NCBI GenBank assembly: GCA_021324035.1 | Contig: JAJPJU010000288.1 | Span: forward strand, 1-11,918 | Source of the DNA: Spartobacteria bacterium | Lineage (GTDB): Bacteria > Verrucomicrobiota > Verrucomicrobiia > Chthoniobacterales > UBA10450 | Direction of reading: 5' to 3' | Length of the DNA: 11,918 nt | In this document: piece by piece, positions 1 to 6,146 of the stretch | Position numbering within the stretch: position 1 is the stretch's first letter | How the letters are laid out: every line of letters begins with the position of its first letter | The notes under the pieces: generated by a model | What the model was told of the DNA's origin: nothing | Databases searched by the model: none | What the model saw: only the letters and a program-made list of their open reading frames with translations | Program-made: the position numbers and the translations under genes

Positions 1-1225
1 CGGCGCCGGCGCGAAGAAATACATCGACGATCTCGTTTCCGGCATTCAGCCGAAGTTCGCAGCCGAAGTCGCCGAGATTCAAAAGATGAAAGCGGCCGAC
101 ACCAAAGATCCGAACGCGAAAATCGGCGTCTGGGACTGGCGTTATTACGACAACCAGCTCGTGAAACAGAAATACGCCGTCGACAAGGAAGCTTTGAGAA
201 ACTTTTTCCCGTTCCAAAAAGTCGTCGATGGAATGTTCAACATCTACCAAAGCATCTTCGGACTGAAGTTTGAAAAAATCGCCGCGCCCTACAAATGGAT
301 CGACGACCTCCAGCTTTACATGGTCACCGACGCCGCGACCGGCGAGCCGCTCGGGATGTTTTATCTCGATATGTTTCCGCGCGAAGGAAAATTCAATCAC
401 TTCGCCGAATTCAGCATCACCGGCGGCAAATTGCTTTCCAATGGCAAATATCAGCGGCCGGTTTGCGCGCTCCTTTGCAATTTCCCGCCGCCAAGCGCGG
501 ACAAGCCGTCGCTCATGACTCACTCGGACGTGGAAACGCTGTTCCACGAATTCGGACATTGCCTGCATGAAATCACGACTCGCGCGAAGTCCGGGCGCTT
601 TGCCGGTACCCACGTTCCCGGCGATTTTGTCGAAGCGCCGTCGCAAATGCTGCAAAACTGGGTTTGGGACAAGAAGGTGCTCGATACCTTCGCCGCCGAT
701 TATCGCGATCCTTCCAAGAAAATTCCCGCCGACATCATCAAGAAGATGAACGACGCCAAGAAAGCGACCGCCGCGATTTTCTATCGCCGGCAATTCGCGT
801 TTGCCTCGCTCGATCTCGCGATGCATGACGCGCATTCGGAAGGCGCGCAGTGGGACTGCGTAGACATTTCCAATCCCGTTCTTGAGAAAGTCTTCCTCCC
901 GATCGAGCCGAGCACAACCATGGTGACTTACTTTGGCCACATGAATGGTTATGACGCCGGCTATTACGGTTATGCCTGGGCGGACGCGATCGCTGCCGAC
1001 ATGGGGACCGTTTTCGAAAAAGCGCCTCAAGGTTACCTGGACAAACAAGCCGGAATGAAGTTGCGGAAAGAGATCTACGAACAGGGCGACGGCCGCGACG
1101 TCGCGGTCTCGATCGAGAAATTCCTCGGCCGGAAACAATCGGTTGAGCCGTTCTTGAAGAAGATTGGTGTCAAAGGCGGCGGCGACGATAAAAAAGCGCC
1201 CGGCCCGTCCAAAGAACAGCACTGA
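1..1225 (+). CDS. M3 family zinc oligopeptidase, 3' part
   Basis: Partial gene: frame 2 is open from the window edge, so the methionine at 86 is internal and the N-terminal part lies outside. About 407 residues are visible. The family (thimet oligopeptidase/oligopeptidase A/Dcp) hydrolyses short peptides with one zinc. The zinc motif HEFGH is encoded at 545-559, and the third ligand is expected to be the glutamate of FVEAPSQ about 25 residues later. Other family hallmarks are the FYLDMFPREGK block before the zinc site and GYDAGYYGYAWAD after it, the latter lining the substrate cleft in known structures. The protein ends in a Gly/Lys-rich tail (KGGGDDKK) that I do not recognise as conserved. 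Whether it is cytoplasmic or exported cannot be told without the N-terminus. It is followed by a repeat element and then a second metallopeptidase. Family assignment is firm; the subtype is not. Confidence 0.95.
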   Translation, partial: GAGAKKYIDDLVSGIQPKFAAEVAEIQKMKAADTKDPNAKIGVWDWRYYDNQLVKQKYAVDKEALRNFFPFQKVVDGMFNIYQSIFGLKFEKIAAPYKWIDDLQLYMVTDAATGEPLGMFYLDMFPREGKFNHFAEFSITGGKLLSNGKYQRPVCALLCNFPPPSADKPSLMTHSDVETLFHEFGHCLHEITTRAKSGRFAGTHVPGDFVEAPSQMLQNWVWDKKVLDTFAADYRDPSKKIPADIIKKMNDAKKATAAIFYRRQFAFASLDLAMHDAHSEGAQWDCVDISNPVLEKVFLPIEPSTTMVTYFGHMNGYDAGYYGYAWADAIAADMGTVFEKAPQGYLDKQAGMKLRKEIYEQGDGRDVAVSIEKFLGRKQSVEPFLKKIGVKGGGDDKKAPGPSKEQH

Positions 1226-1230
1226 TTTTG

Positions 1231-1298
1231 TTGTAGAGGCGCTTGTGCCAAGCGCCTATCTTTGTAATTCGGTGCTTGAGAACAAGCACCGCTACAAC
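1231..1298 (+). repeat. REP-doublet-like element, copy 1
   Basis: Terminal inverted repeat TTGTAG (1231-1236) / CTACAA (1292-1297). Inside it are two perfect hairpins: 8-bp stem 1238-1245/1249-1256 with loop TGC, and 8-bp stem 1271-1278/1283-1290 with loop AGAA. The layout GTAG-hairpin-spacer-hairpin-CTAC is that of two inverted REP sequences. It begins 6 bases after the M3 stop codon and ends 9 bases before the M28 start. Confidence 0.85.
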
Positions 1299-1307
1299 GC
1301 TTCTCTT

Positions 1308-2987
1308 ATGAACACACGCCGCTTGTGTTACTTGGTCGTATTCGCATTCACCTTTCCCCTGCTCGCTCAGGACAAAGAGGCCGAGAAACTCAAACCCGCG
1401 CTCGACCTCATCACTCCGGACGCGCTGCTTTCTCATATCAAAACCCTGGCGTCGGATGAATTCGAAGGCCGAGCGCCGGGATCAAAAGGCGAAGAGCTCT
1501 CAATCAAATACATCGCCGATCAATTCAAGTCGATCGGGCTTAAGCCGGGAAACCCCGATGGCACTTATTTTCAGGAGGTACCGCTCGCCGGAATCAAAAG
1601 CGATCCGAAGATGCAATTCGTGGTGAACGGCAAACCGCCGATGGATTTAACGGTCGCCGATGATTTCGTCGCGTCATCCGCGCGATTGCAAAACGAAATC
1701 AAGGTCGATAATTCCGATATCGTTTTTGTCGGTTACGGCGTCGTCGCGCCGGAATACGGCTGGGACGATTACAAAGGCGTCGACGTTCACGGCAAAACGA
1801 TCCTGATGTTGATCAACGATCCAGCCGTGCCCGATCCGAAAGATCCGTCGAAGCTGGACGACAAAATGTTCAAGGGACGCGCGATGACTTATTACGGACG
1901 CTGGACCTACAAATACGAAATCGCAGCGCAGAAGGGCGCTGCCGCGGCGATCATTATTCACGAAACCGAACCTGCCGCCTATCCTTGGCAGGTTGTGAAA
2001 TCGAGTTGGTCGAAGGAAAACTTCGAGCTCGATAATCCTGACAAGAACATGGGCTCAGTCGCGGTCCGTTCGTGGATCACGCTCGATGTGGCCAAAAAGC
2101 TTCTGGCCGATTGCGGTCAGAATTTCGACGCCCTGAAAAAGACCGCGATCACCAGGGAATTCAAACCAGTGGCGTTAAATGCGAAGGCGAATATCGATAT
2201 CAAACAAGCGGTTCGCTCGTTCAAATCGCACAACGTGCTTGGAATGCTGGAGGGCACGGATCCAAAACTGAAAGATGAATACCTCATCTACAGCGCGCAC
2301 TGGGACCATCTCGGCAAGCATCCGGAGCTTCAGGGCGATCAAATTTTCAATGGCGCGGTGGACAACGCGTCCGGTGACGCCGCTGTTCTCGCCCTCGCGA
2401 GCGCGTTGGTAAAAGCCGAGCCGCCACCGGCCCGCTCGATTTTGTTCATGTGCACGACCGCGGAAGAAGCCGGCTTGTTAGGCGCGAAATGGTACGCCGA
2501 GCATCCACTTTATCCACTCGCGAAAACCGCGGCCGACATCAACATCGACAGTATGAACGTCTGGGGCAAAGCGCGCGACGTTGAAGACACCAGCTACGGT
2601 TTTTCCGACATGGACGATATGCTCGCCGATCACGCAAAACATCAGGGCCGGTCCACCATCCCGAATCCGCGCCCCGAGAAGGGAAGTATTTACCGGGCTG
2701 ATAATTTCGAATTTTCCAAAGTCGGCGTGCCGTCACTTTACATCGGCAAAGGCGAACATTTGATGTCACGTCCGCCCAACGGCGCGCTCCGCGGGGACGA
2801 ATTCGATTTGAAGGATTATCATCAGCCAAGCGACGAAGTTCATCCCGATTGGGACCTCTCCGGCACAGTCCAGGACGTCGACCTTCTTTTCGAAGTCGGC
2901 TACCAGGTCGCCAACGCCGCCAAATTCCCGGAATGGAAAGCCGGCAACGAATTCAAGCCAAAGCGCGACGCGATGATGAAGAAGTGA
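1308..2987 (+). CDS. Secreted M28 family metallopeptidase with PA-like insert
   Basis: 559 residues. A methionine in the same frame at 1164 would add 48 residues, but that stretch overlaps the M3 gene and is a translation of repeat copy 1. Starting at 1308 puts a signal peptide at the very N-terminus (MNTRR, hydrophobic YLVVFAFTFPLLA, cleavage near LLA-QD), so 1308 is preferred although no Shine-Dalgarno is visible. M28 enzymes are di-zinc amino- or carboxypeptidases. Visible residues by analogy with the family: H331 and D333 (AHWDHLG), D352 (VDNASG), catalytic E386 and ligand E387 (TAEEAGLLG), D414 (NIDSMN), H505 (DYHQPSDE). Residues about 100-300 (VVFVGYGV..., KGAAAAIIIH) resemble a protease-associated domain inserted before the catalytic core. 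Likely periplasmic or secreted peptide degradation; substrate unknown. Confidence 0.93.
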   Translation: MNTRRLCYLVVFAFTFPLLAQDKEAEKLKPALDLITPDALLSHIKTLASDEFEGRAPGSKGEELSIKYIADQFKSIGLKPGNPDGTYFQEVPLAGIKSDPKMQFVVNGKPPMDLTVADDFVASSARLQNEIKVDNSDIVFVGYGVVAPEYGWDDYKGVDVHGKTILMLINDPAVPDPKDPSKLDDKMFKGRAMTYYGRWTYKYEIAAQKGAAAAIIIHETEPAAYPWQVVKSSWSKENFELDNPDKNMGSVAVRSWITLDVAKKLLADCGQNFDALKKTAITREFKPVALNAKANIDIKQAVRSFKSHNVLGMLEGTDPKLKDEYLIYSAHWDHLGKHPELQGDQIFNGAVDNASGDAAVLALASALVKAEPPPARSILFMCTTAEEAGLLGAKWYAEHPLYPLAKTAADINIDSMNVWGKARDVEDTSYGFSDMDDMLADHAKHQGRSTIPNPRPEKGSIYRADNFEFSKVGVPSLYIGKGEHLMSRPPNGALRGDEFDLKDYHQPSDEVHPDWDLSGTVQDVDLLFEVGYQVANAAKFPEWKAGNEFKPKRDAMMKK

Positions 2988-3021
2988 GCCACAAATGAAC
3001 CGGATTCGGCGGCGGCCCGCC

Positions 3022-3072
3022 AGGTAGCGGCGGCTCACCGAGCCGGACTGGCACGGTCAGTCGCCTCTACCT
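3022..3072 (+). repeat. REP-doublet-like element, diverged copy
   Basis: Terminal inverted repeat AGGTAG (3022-3027) / CTACCT (3067-3072). The first hairpin is CGGCTC-ACC-GAGCCG (3031-3045). The second is less regular: GACTG (3046-3050) can pair with CAGTC (3058-3062), or with CGGTC (3054-3058) using one G-T pair. Same layout as the other copies but shorter and decayed. It follows the M28 stop codon by 34 bases. Confidence 0.6.
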
Positions 3073-3104
3073 TTTTGCTTCGACATGACAAAAGTGTAGA
3101 GGCG
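3062..3104. repeat. Inverted repeat joining two neighbouring elements
   Basis: Arms 3062-3077 and 3089-3104 are complementary at 14 of 16 positions, including nine consecutive outer pairs (CGCCTCTAC / GTAGAGGCG), around an 11-base loop. The outer arms are the facing ends of the two REP-like elements; the inner parts add a T-run and an A-run. As RNA it would be a stable hairpin and might act as a bidirectional terminator after the M28 gene, but no T-run follows the stem. Confidence 0.55.
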
Positions 3105-3160
3105 CTTGTGCCAAGCGCCTGTCTACCTAATTCGGCGTTTGACACAAACGCCGCTACAAC
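3095..3160 (+). repeat. REP-doublet-like element, copy 2
   Basis: TGTAG at 3095-3099 and CTACA at 3154-3158 form the ends. Hairpin 1 is 3101-3108/3112-3119 with loop TGC, identical to copy 1. Hairpin 2 is GGCGTTTG-ACA-CAAACGCC (3134-3152), which differs from copy 1 on both arms and stays fully paired. Confidence 0.85.
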
Positions 3161-3178
3161 GTCTTCGTGCTTCTCGAA

Positions 3179-3208
3179 TCTGCGAAAATCTGCGTCAATC
3201 TGTGGATT
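3179..3208 (+). repeat. Short degenerate tandem 10-mer
   Basis: Three consecutive 10-base units: TCTGCGAAAA, TCTGCGTCAA and TCTGTGGATT. They end two bases before the sulfotransferase start codon, where a ribosome binding site would be expected; none is present. Confidence 0.5.
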
Positions 3209-3210
3209 AA

Positions 3211-3948
3211 ATGCTTGTAGATTTCGTCATTGGCGGAACCCAGAAGGGCGGGACATCGGCGCTGGATTCGTTTTTGCGACAGCACCCGGAGATTTGCATG
3301 CCGGCCACCCGCAAGGAGCTGCACTTTTTCGATCGCGAAGAGGAAAACCGCGATTACAAAGAATACCACGCTGCCTTTAAGCCGAAAGGGCAACATCGCG
3401 TGATCGGCGAAGCGAGCCCGATCTACATGTATTGGGAAACCGCGCCGTATCGGATTTGGAAATACAATCCGAAGATGAAATGGATCCTCGCGCTGCGAAA
3501 TCCGGTCGAGCGCGCGTTCTCAGCCTGGAACATGGAAACGAAGCGCGGCAAAGAGAAACTCCCATTCACCGAAGCGATCGAACGCGAAGCGGAACGCTGC
3601 CGCGAAGCGTTACCGTTGCAGCATCGGGTTTATTCGTATGTCGATCGCGGCTTTTACGCGCATCAGGTCCGACGATTGTTTAACATTTTCGGCCGCGACA
3701 GCGTGCTTGTTCTATTAAGCAAGGAATTGCGGAACGAACATCAGAAGACGTTGAGGCGCGTTTTCGAATTTCTCGGCATCGATTCGTCCTTCGTTCCGCC
3801 GCAGGCGAGCGTCTTCGAACAGGAATACGCGGACGAAATGGATAGTCAGTTGCGAGCGCGGCTAAGCAAAACGTTCTATTTTGACGTAAAGGAACTGGAA
3901 ACGTTACTCGGACGTAAGTTATCGACGTGGTATGATCAACAAGCTTAG
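3211..3948 (+). CDS. PAPS-dependent sulfotransferase
   Basis: 245 residues, a usual length for bacterial members of the Sulfotransfer family. It would transfer sulfate from PAPS to a carbohydrate or other hydroxyl acceptor. The 5'-phosphosulfate loop is at residues 8-17 (GGTQKGGTSA), right after the first beta strand, which supports the start at 3211. The 3'-phosphate-binding motif is at residues 95-106, with R96 and S104 as the expected contacts (LRNPVERAFSAW). The HPEI segment and the KEL-FFD region are typical of NDST-like bacterial sulfotransferases. No signal peptide or membrane segment, so cytoplasmic. There is no recognisable Shine-Dalgarno; a short tandem repeat fills the leader. The acceptor cannot be inferred, because no glycosyltransferase or sulfate-activation gene is nearby. 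Confidence 0.9.
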   Translation: MLVDFVIGGTQKGGTSALDSFLRQHPEICMPATRKELHFFDREEENRDYKEYHAAFKPKGQHRVIGEASPIYMYWETAPYRIWKYNPKMKWILALRNPVERAFSAWNMETKRGKEKLPFTEAIEREAERCREALPLQHRVYSYVDRGFYAHQVRRLFNIFGRDSVLVLLSKELRNEHQKTLRRVFEFLGIDSSFVPPQASVFEQEYADEMDSQLRARLSKTFYFDVKELETLLGRKLSTWYDQQA

Positions 3949-3969
3949 GATTTTGGCGCATGCCGTCTC

Positions 3970-4105
3970 AAAATTCGAAGCTCGAAATCCGAAATCCGAA
4001 ACAATCTTTCAAACTCGAATGTTCAAAACGGCTGGGTTTTGAAATTTCAGCTCTTGGTAATTCGAATTTGTTTCGATATTCGATATTCGGATTTCGGATT
4101 TGATC
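3970..4105. repeat. Nested long palindromic repeat
   Basis: Outer arms 3985-4000 and 4086-4101 are perfect 16-base complements built on a repeated ATCCGAA / TTCGGAT unit. Middle arms 4011-4020 and 4060-4069 pair at 9 of 10 positions. An inner perfect 8-bp stem TTCAAAAC / GTTTTGAA (4022-4029/4036-4043) closes on the loop GGCTGG. The nested order means the whole stretch can fold into one long imperfect hairpin. It is richer in A and T than the flanking genes and fills the gap between the sulfotransferase and the next start codon. Confidence 0.8.
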
Positions 4106-4109
4106 GGAT

Positions 4110-4631
4110 ATGAGTCTCCCGATTCCCATTTTGAGCGTCCTGATCGGCGCTGTCGTTTTATTTTTCGGACGGAAACTGTTCTGGCTGTGCGTGGCGGCGA
4201 TTGGATTTGCTGCCGGCATGGAAGTCGCGCCGCAGCTGATGCACGAGCCGACGCCAATCCTGCAACTTAGCATCGCACTTGTCTTCGGATTCGTCGGCGC
4301 ATTGTTGGCGATGTTTCTTCAAAAAATCGCGATCGCGATTGCCGGATTTTTGGCCGGCGGGAAACTTGCCGCCGGGTTAATGGCCGCATTCGTCGTTGAA
4401 AGCGCCAACCATTATTGGATCACCTTTATCATCGGCGGAATTATTGGTATGATTCTGCTGTTGTCGTTGTTCGATTGGGCGTTGATCGTGATGTCCGCGG
4501 CCGTCGGGGCCTATTTAATCAGCCACACCGTCACATTGCCGCCAACCGGGACGACGTTGTTACTTGTCGGGCTGGCCATCGTCGGAATTACTGTTCAGGC
4601 CTCGGCATTTCGTCGCAGAGCGGTCGCGTAA
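4110..4631 (+). CDS. Seven-helix membrane protein, DUF4203/TMEM198-like
   Basis: 173 residues, nearly all hydrophobic. Seven probable transmembrane segments lie at about 5-20, 23-40, 51-71, 72-96, 102-120, 121-139 and 147-166, with a short basic tail (RRRAVA). Glycine-rich helices and seven segments in under 180 residues recall the DUF4203/TMEM198 group, but I base this on topology and general resemblance, not on a decisive motif. Function unknown. The start is right after a long palindromic repeat, and no Shine-Dalgarno is visible. It could be a stand-alone gene or transcribed with the sulfotransferase through the palindrome. Confidence 0.75.
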   Translation: MSLPIPILSVLIGAVVLFFGRKLFWLCVAAIGFAAGMEVAPQLMHEPTPILQLSIALVFGFVGALLAMFLQKIAIAIAGFLAGGKLAAGLMAAFVVESANHYWITFIIGGIIGMILLLSLFDWALIVMSAAVGAYLISHTVTLPPTGTTLLLVGLAIVGITVQASAFRRRAVA

Positions 4632-4642
4632 TGTCCTAATAA

Positions 4643-4704
4643 TTGTAGGGCGTCTCTGCGAGACGCCATTCGAGCAACGCCGTCTGGCACAGACGGCCTA
4701 CAAC
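4643..4704 (+). repeat. REP-doublet-like element, copy 3
   Basis: TTGTAG (4643-4648) and CTACAA (4698-4703) form the ends. Hairpins are GGCGTCTC-TGC-GAGACGCC (4649-4667) and GCCGTCTG-GCA-CAGACGGC (4679-4697), both perfect 8-bp stems. Both stems differ from copies 1 and 2 on both arms while staying paired. It lies 11 bases after the stop of the seven-helix protein. Confidence 0.85.
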
Positions 4705-4778
4705 AGCAACATTCTAAAGCGCAGTCTGGCCCGGGCGACCTCCAACGCATTTAGTGCTGACAAAGCGCAGACCGAAAT

Positions 4779-4783
4779 GGGAG
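4779..4783 (+). promoter_or_regulatory. Shine-Dalgarno for the 66-residue protein
   Basis: GGGAG ends 10 bases before the ATG at 4794. It is one of the few clear ribosome binding sites in the window and supports the reality of this small gene. Confidence 0.6.
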
Positions 4784-4793
4784 AATCTGGACC

Positions 4794-4994
4794 ATGAACT
4801 CACAACGAAACGGTTTGCGGCTTGCGTCGTTGATTTTTGCGATCGTTGCAATCGCTCATGCGGTGCGGTTGTTTAGGCACACTCCAATTACATTCGGCAG
4901 TCACGTCGTTCCGATGGGGCTCAGCTGGGTGGCGCTGATTTTCTCGGGCGTGCTCTGCATTTGGATGTGGCGTCTGGCCTCGGCGGTCCGATAA
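4794..4994 (+). CDS. Small two-helix membrane protein
   Basis: 66 residues; family not recognised. Two hydrophobic segments at about 9-26 and 38-61 are separated by a short polar loop (RHTPITFGSH), with a basic N-terminus (NSQRNGLR) and a C-terminal Arg. This suggests a hairpin-like inner-membrane protein. A GGGAG ribosome binding site at good spacing argues for a real gene. It ends 33 bases before the next plus-strand gene, so the two are probably co-transcribed and could cooperate in the envelope. Similar short proteins are common in this kind of genome and usually annotated as hypothetical. Confidence 0.65.
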   Translation: MNSQRNGLRLASLIFAIVAIAHAVRLFRHTPITFGSHVVPMGLSWVALIFSGVLCIWMWRLASAVR

Positions 4995-5027
4995 CATCCG
5001 GAAGACAACGTTGCTGACCATTCGGGA

Positions 5028-6146
5028 ATGAGACAATCGACCCTTGCCGTCATCTGTGGAGCGGCCCTGTGTGTGATTCTCGCTTATTCGTGGTGTGGCC
5101 GAAATCCTCCTACGCCTACGAATATTTTGTCAGTAACGCCGACCCCCGCCCCTCCGTCATCAGCTAGTCCAATCCCGACACCGACGGCCGCAACGAGCGC
5201 GTCCGTTTCAGCAACTCAAGCGACGCCGACCCCGACTCCGAGCGCCTCCGCGCCGGTGATCCCTCCAGAGTTCCAAAAAGTCGCGCAAAAAGCGGAGCCT
5301 GCGATCGTTGAGCTCACGGTTTTTGACGCGAAAGGGCAACTCCTGCGAAGTGGAACCGGCTTCTACGTTTCCCGTGACGGTCTGCTTGCGACGAGTTTTG
5401 ATTTAGTCAGCGACGCAGCTTATGGCGTCGCCAAATCGTCCGATGGAAAAATCCGCAACGTGAACGGGCTGATCGATTTTTCGAAAACCAGCGGACTGGC
5501 AATTCTTCGCGCCGACACAAAAGTGGGAGTGCCAATTCTTCCACTGCAAAAGAACAGCGAATCAATCGCCGTGAACGCCTGGGGGGTGATTGTCGGCAGC
5601 TCGCTCGAGCACAAGGAACAACCGATGGCCGGCGGCATGATCACATCGCGGGGCGCCGATCCGAAAAAGGATCCGTTTCAACTTGGAGGAACAATTCCGG
5701 CGGATGCGGCCGGCGCGCCGGTGCTCGACGCAAACGGGGATGTTGTTGGAATCGTCACTGCCGGCGGCAAAAATGAAATCCAGCCGTCAGGCCAGCTCGA
5801 ACCATTGCTCGCGCCGATAAAAGCGAGCATGCTCGGAAAGTGGACCGCGGCTCCCGCGGAATCGCCTTCCCCCACTCCAACTCCACGAGTCGCCCGGCGC
5901 GTTCTTTATAATCCTGCGCCGAAATACCCCTTCGAAGCGCGCTCGATTCGCATCGGACCAAAGCGCGGTAACGGGAAATATCGGGTCACGTTTGGCACTA
6001 ACGGTTTGGTGAGAAATGTCCAGGTTGTCGAATCCACCGGCCAGCCAATTCTTGATCAGGCCGCAATCGAAGGCTTGCGACAATGGCGCGCCGATCCCGG
6101 TCCGAATGATTGGACGGTCCTGGTTCCGATTACGTTTGCGCCTTGA
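5028..6146 (+). CDS. Membrane-anchored inactive HtrA-like protease domain fused to TonB C-terminal domain
   Basis: 372 residues. An N-terminal hydrophobic segment (about 5-22) is followed by a Pro/Thr/Ser-rich linker (26-80), then a trypsin/HtrA-like domain (about 83-265), a second Pro-rich linker (274-288) and a TonB C-terminal domain (about 294-371). The protease fold is suggested by GTGFYVSRDGLLATS and by AGAPVLDANGDVVGIV, the usual places of the catalytic His and Ser. The triad looks lost: Asp125 replaces His (ATSFDLV), Gly156 replaces Asp (TSGLAIL) and Ala228 replaces Ser (AAGAP). The TonB-like end shows PKYPFEAR, GLVRNVQVVESTG, LD-AA and a WR motif. No ExbB, ExbD or outer-membrane receptor gene is adjacent. 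Likely an anchored periplasmic binding or scaffold protein rather than a protease. Residue CysGly at 23 does not form a convincing lipobox. The stop codon directly abuts the purH stop. Confidence 0.85.
   Translation: MRQSTLAVICGAALCVILAYSWCGRNPPTPTNILSVTPTPAPPSSASPIPTPTAATSASVSATQATPTPTPSASAPVIPPEFQKVAQKAEPAIVELTVFDAKGQLLRSGTGFYVSRDGLLATSFDLVSDAAYGVAKSSDGKIRNVNGLIDFSKTSGLAILRADTKVGVPILPLQKNSESIAVNAWGVIVGSSLEHKEQPMAGGMITSRGADPKKDPFQLGGTIPADAAGAPVLDANGDVVGIVTAGGKNEIQPSGQLEPLLAPIKASMLGKWTAAPAESPSPTPTPRVARRVLYNPAPKYPFEARSIRIGPKRGNGKYRVTFGTNGLVRNVQVVESTGQPILDQAAIEGLRQWRADPGPNDWTVLVPITFAP

Noticed and set aside
1164..1307. Longer start for the M28 peptidase
   Set aside because: It overlaps the M3 gene, is a translation of a repeat, and buries the signal peptide that begins at 1308.
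3075..3380. Small protein of 101 codons at the start of the sulfotransferase region
   Set aside because: Its N-terminal half translates repeat copy 2 and the rest lies out of frame over the sulfotransferase gene.
1231..4704. CRISPR array
   Set aside because: The palindromic elements are dispersed between genes, vary in stem sequence and have no regular spacers; no cas gene is present.
4716..4770. Direct repeat AAAGCGCAG at 4716-4724 and 4762-4770
   Set aside because: Only 9 bases with no further symmetry or associated gene; chance is a sufficient explanation.
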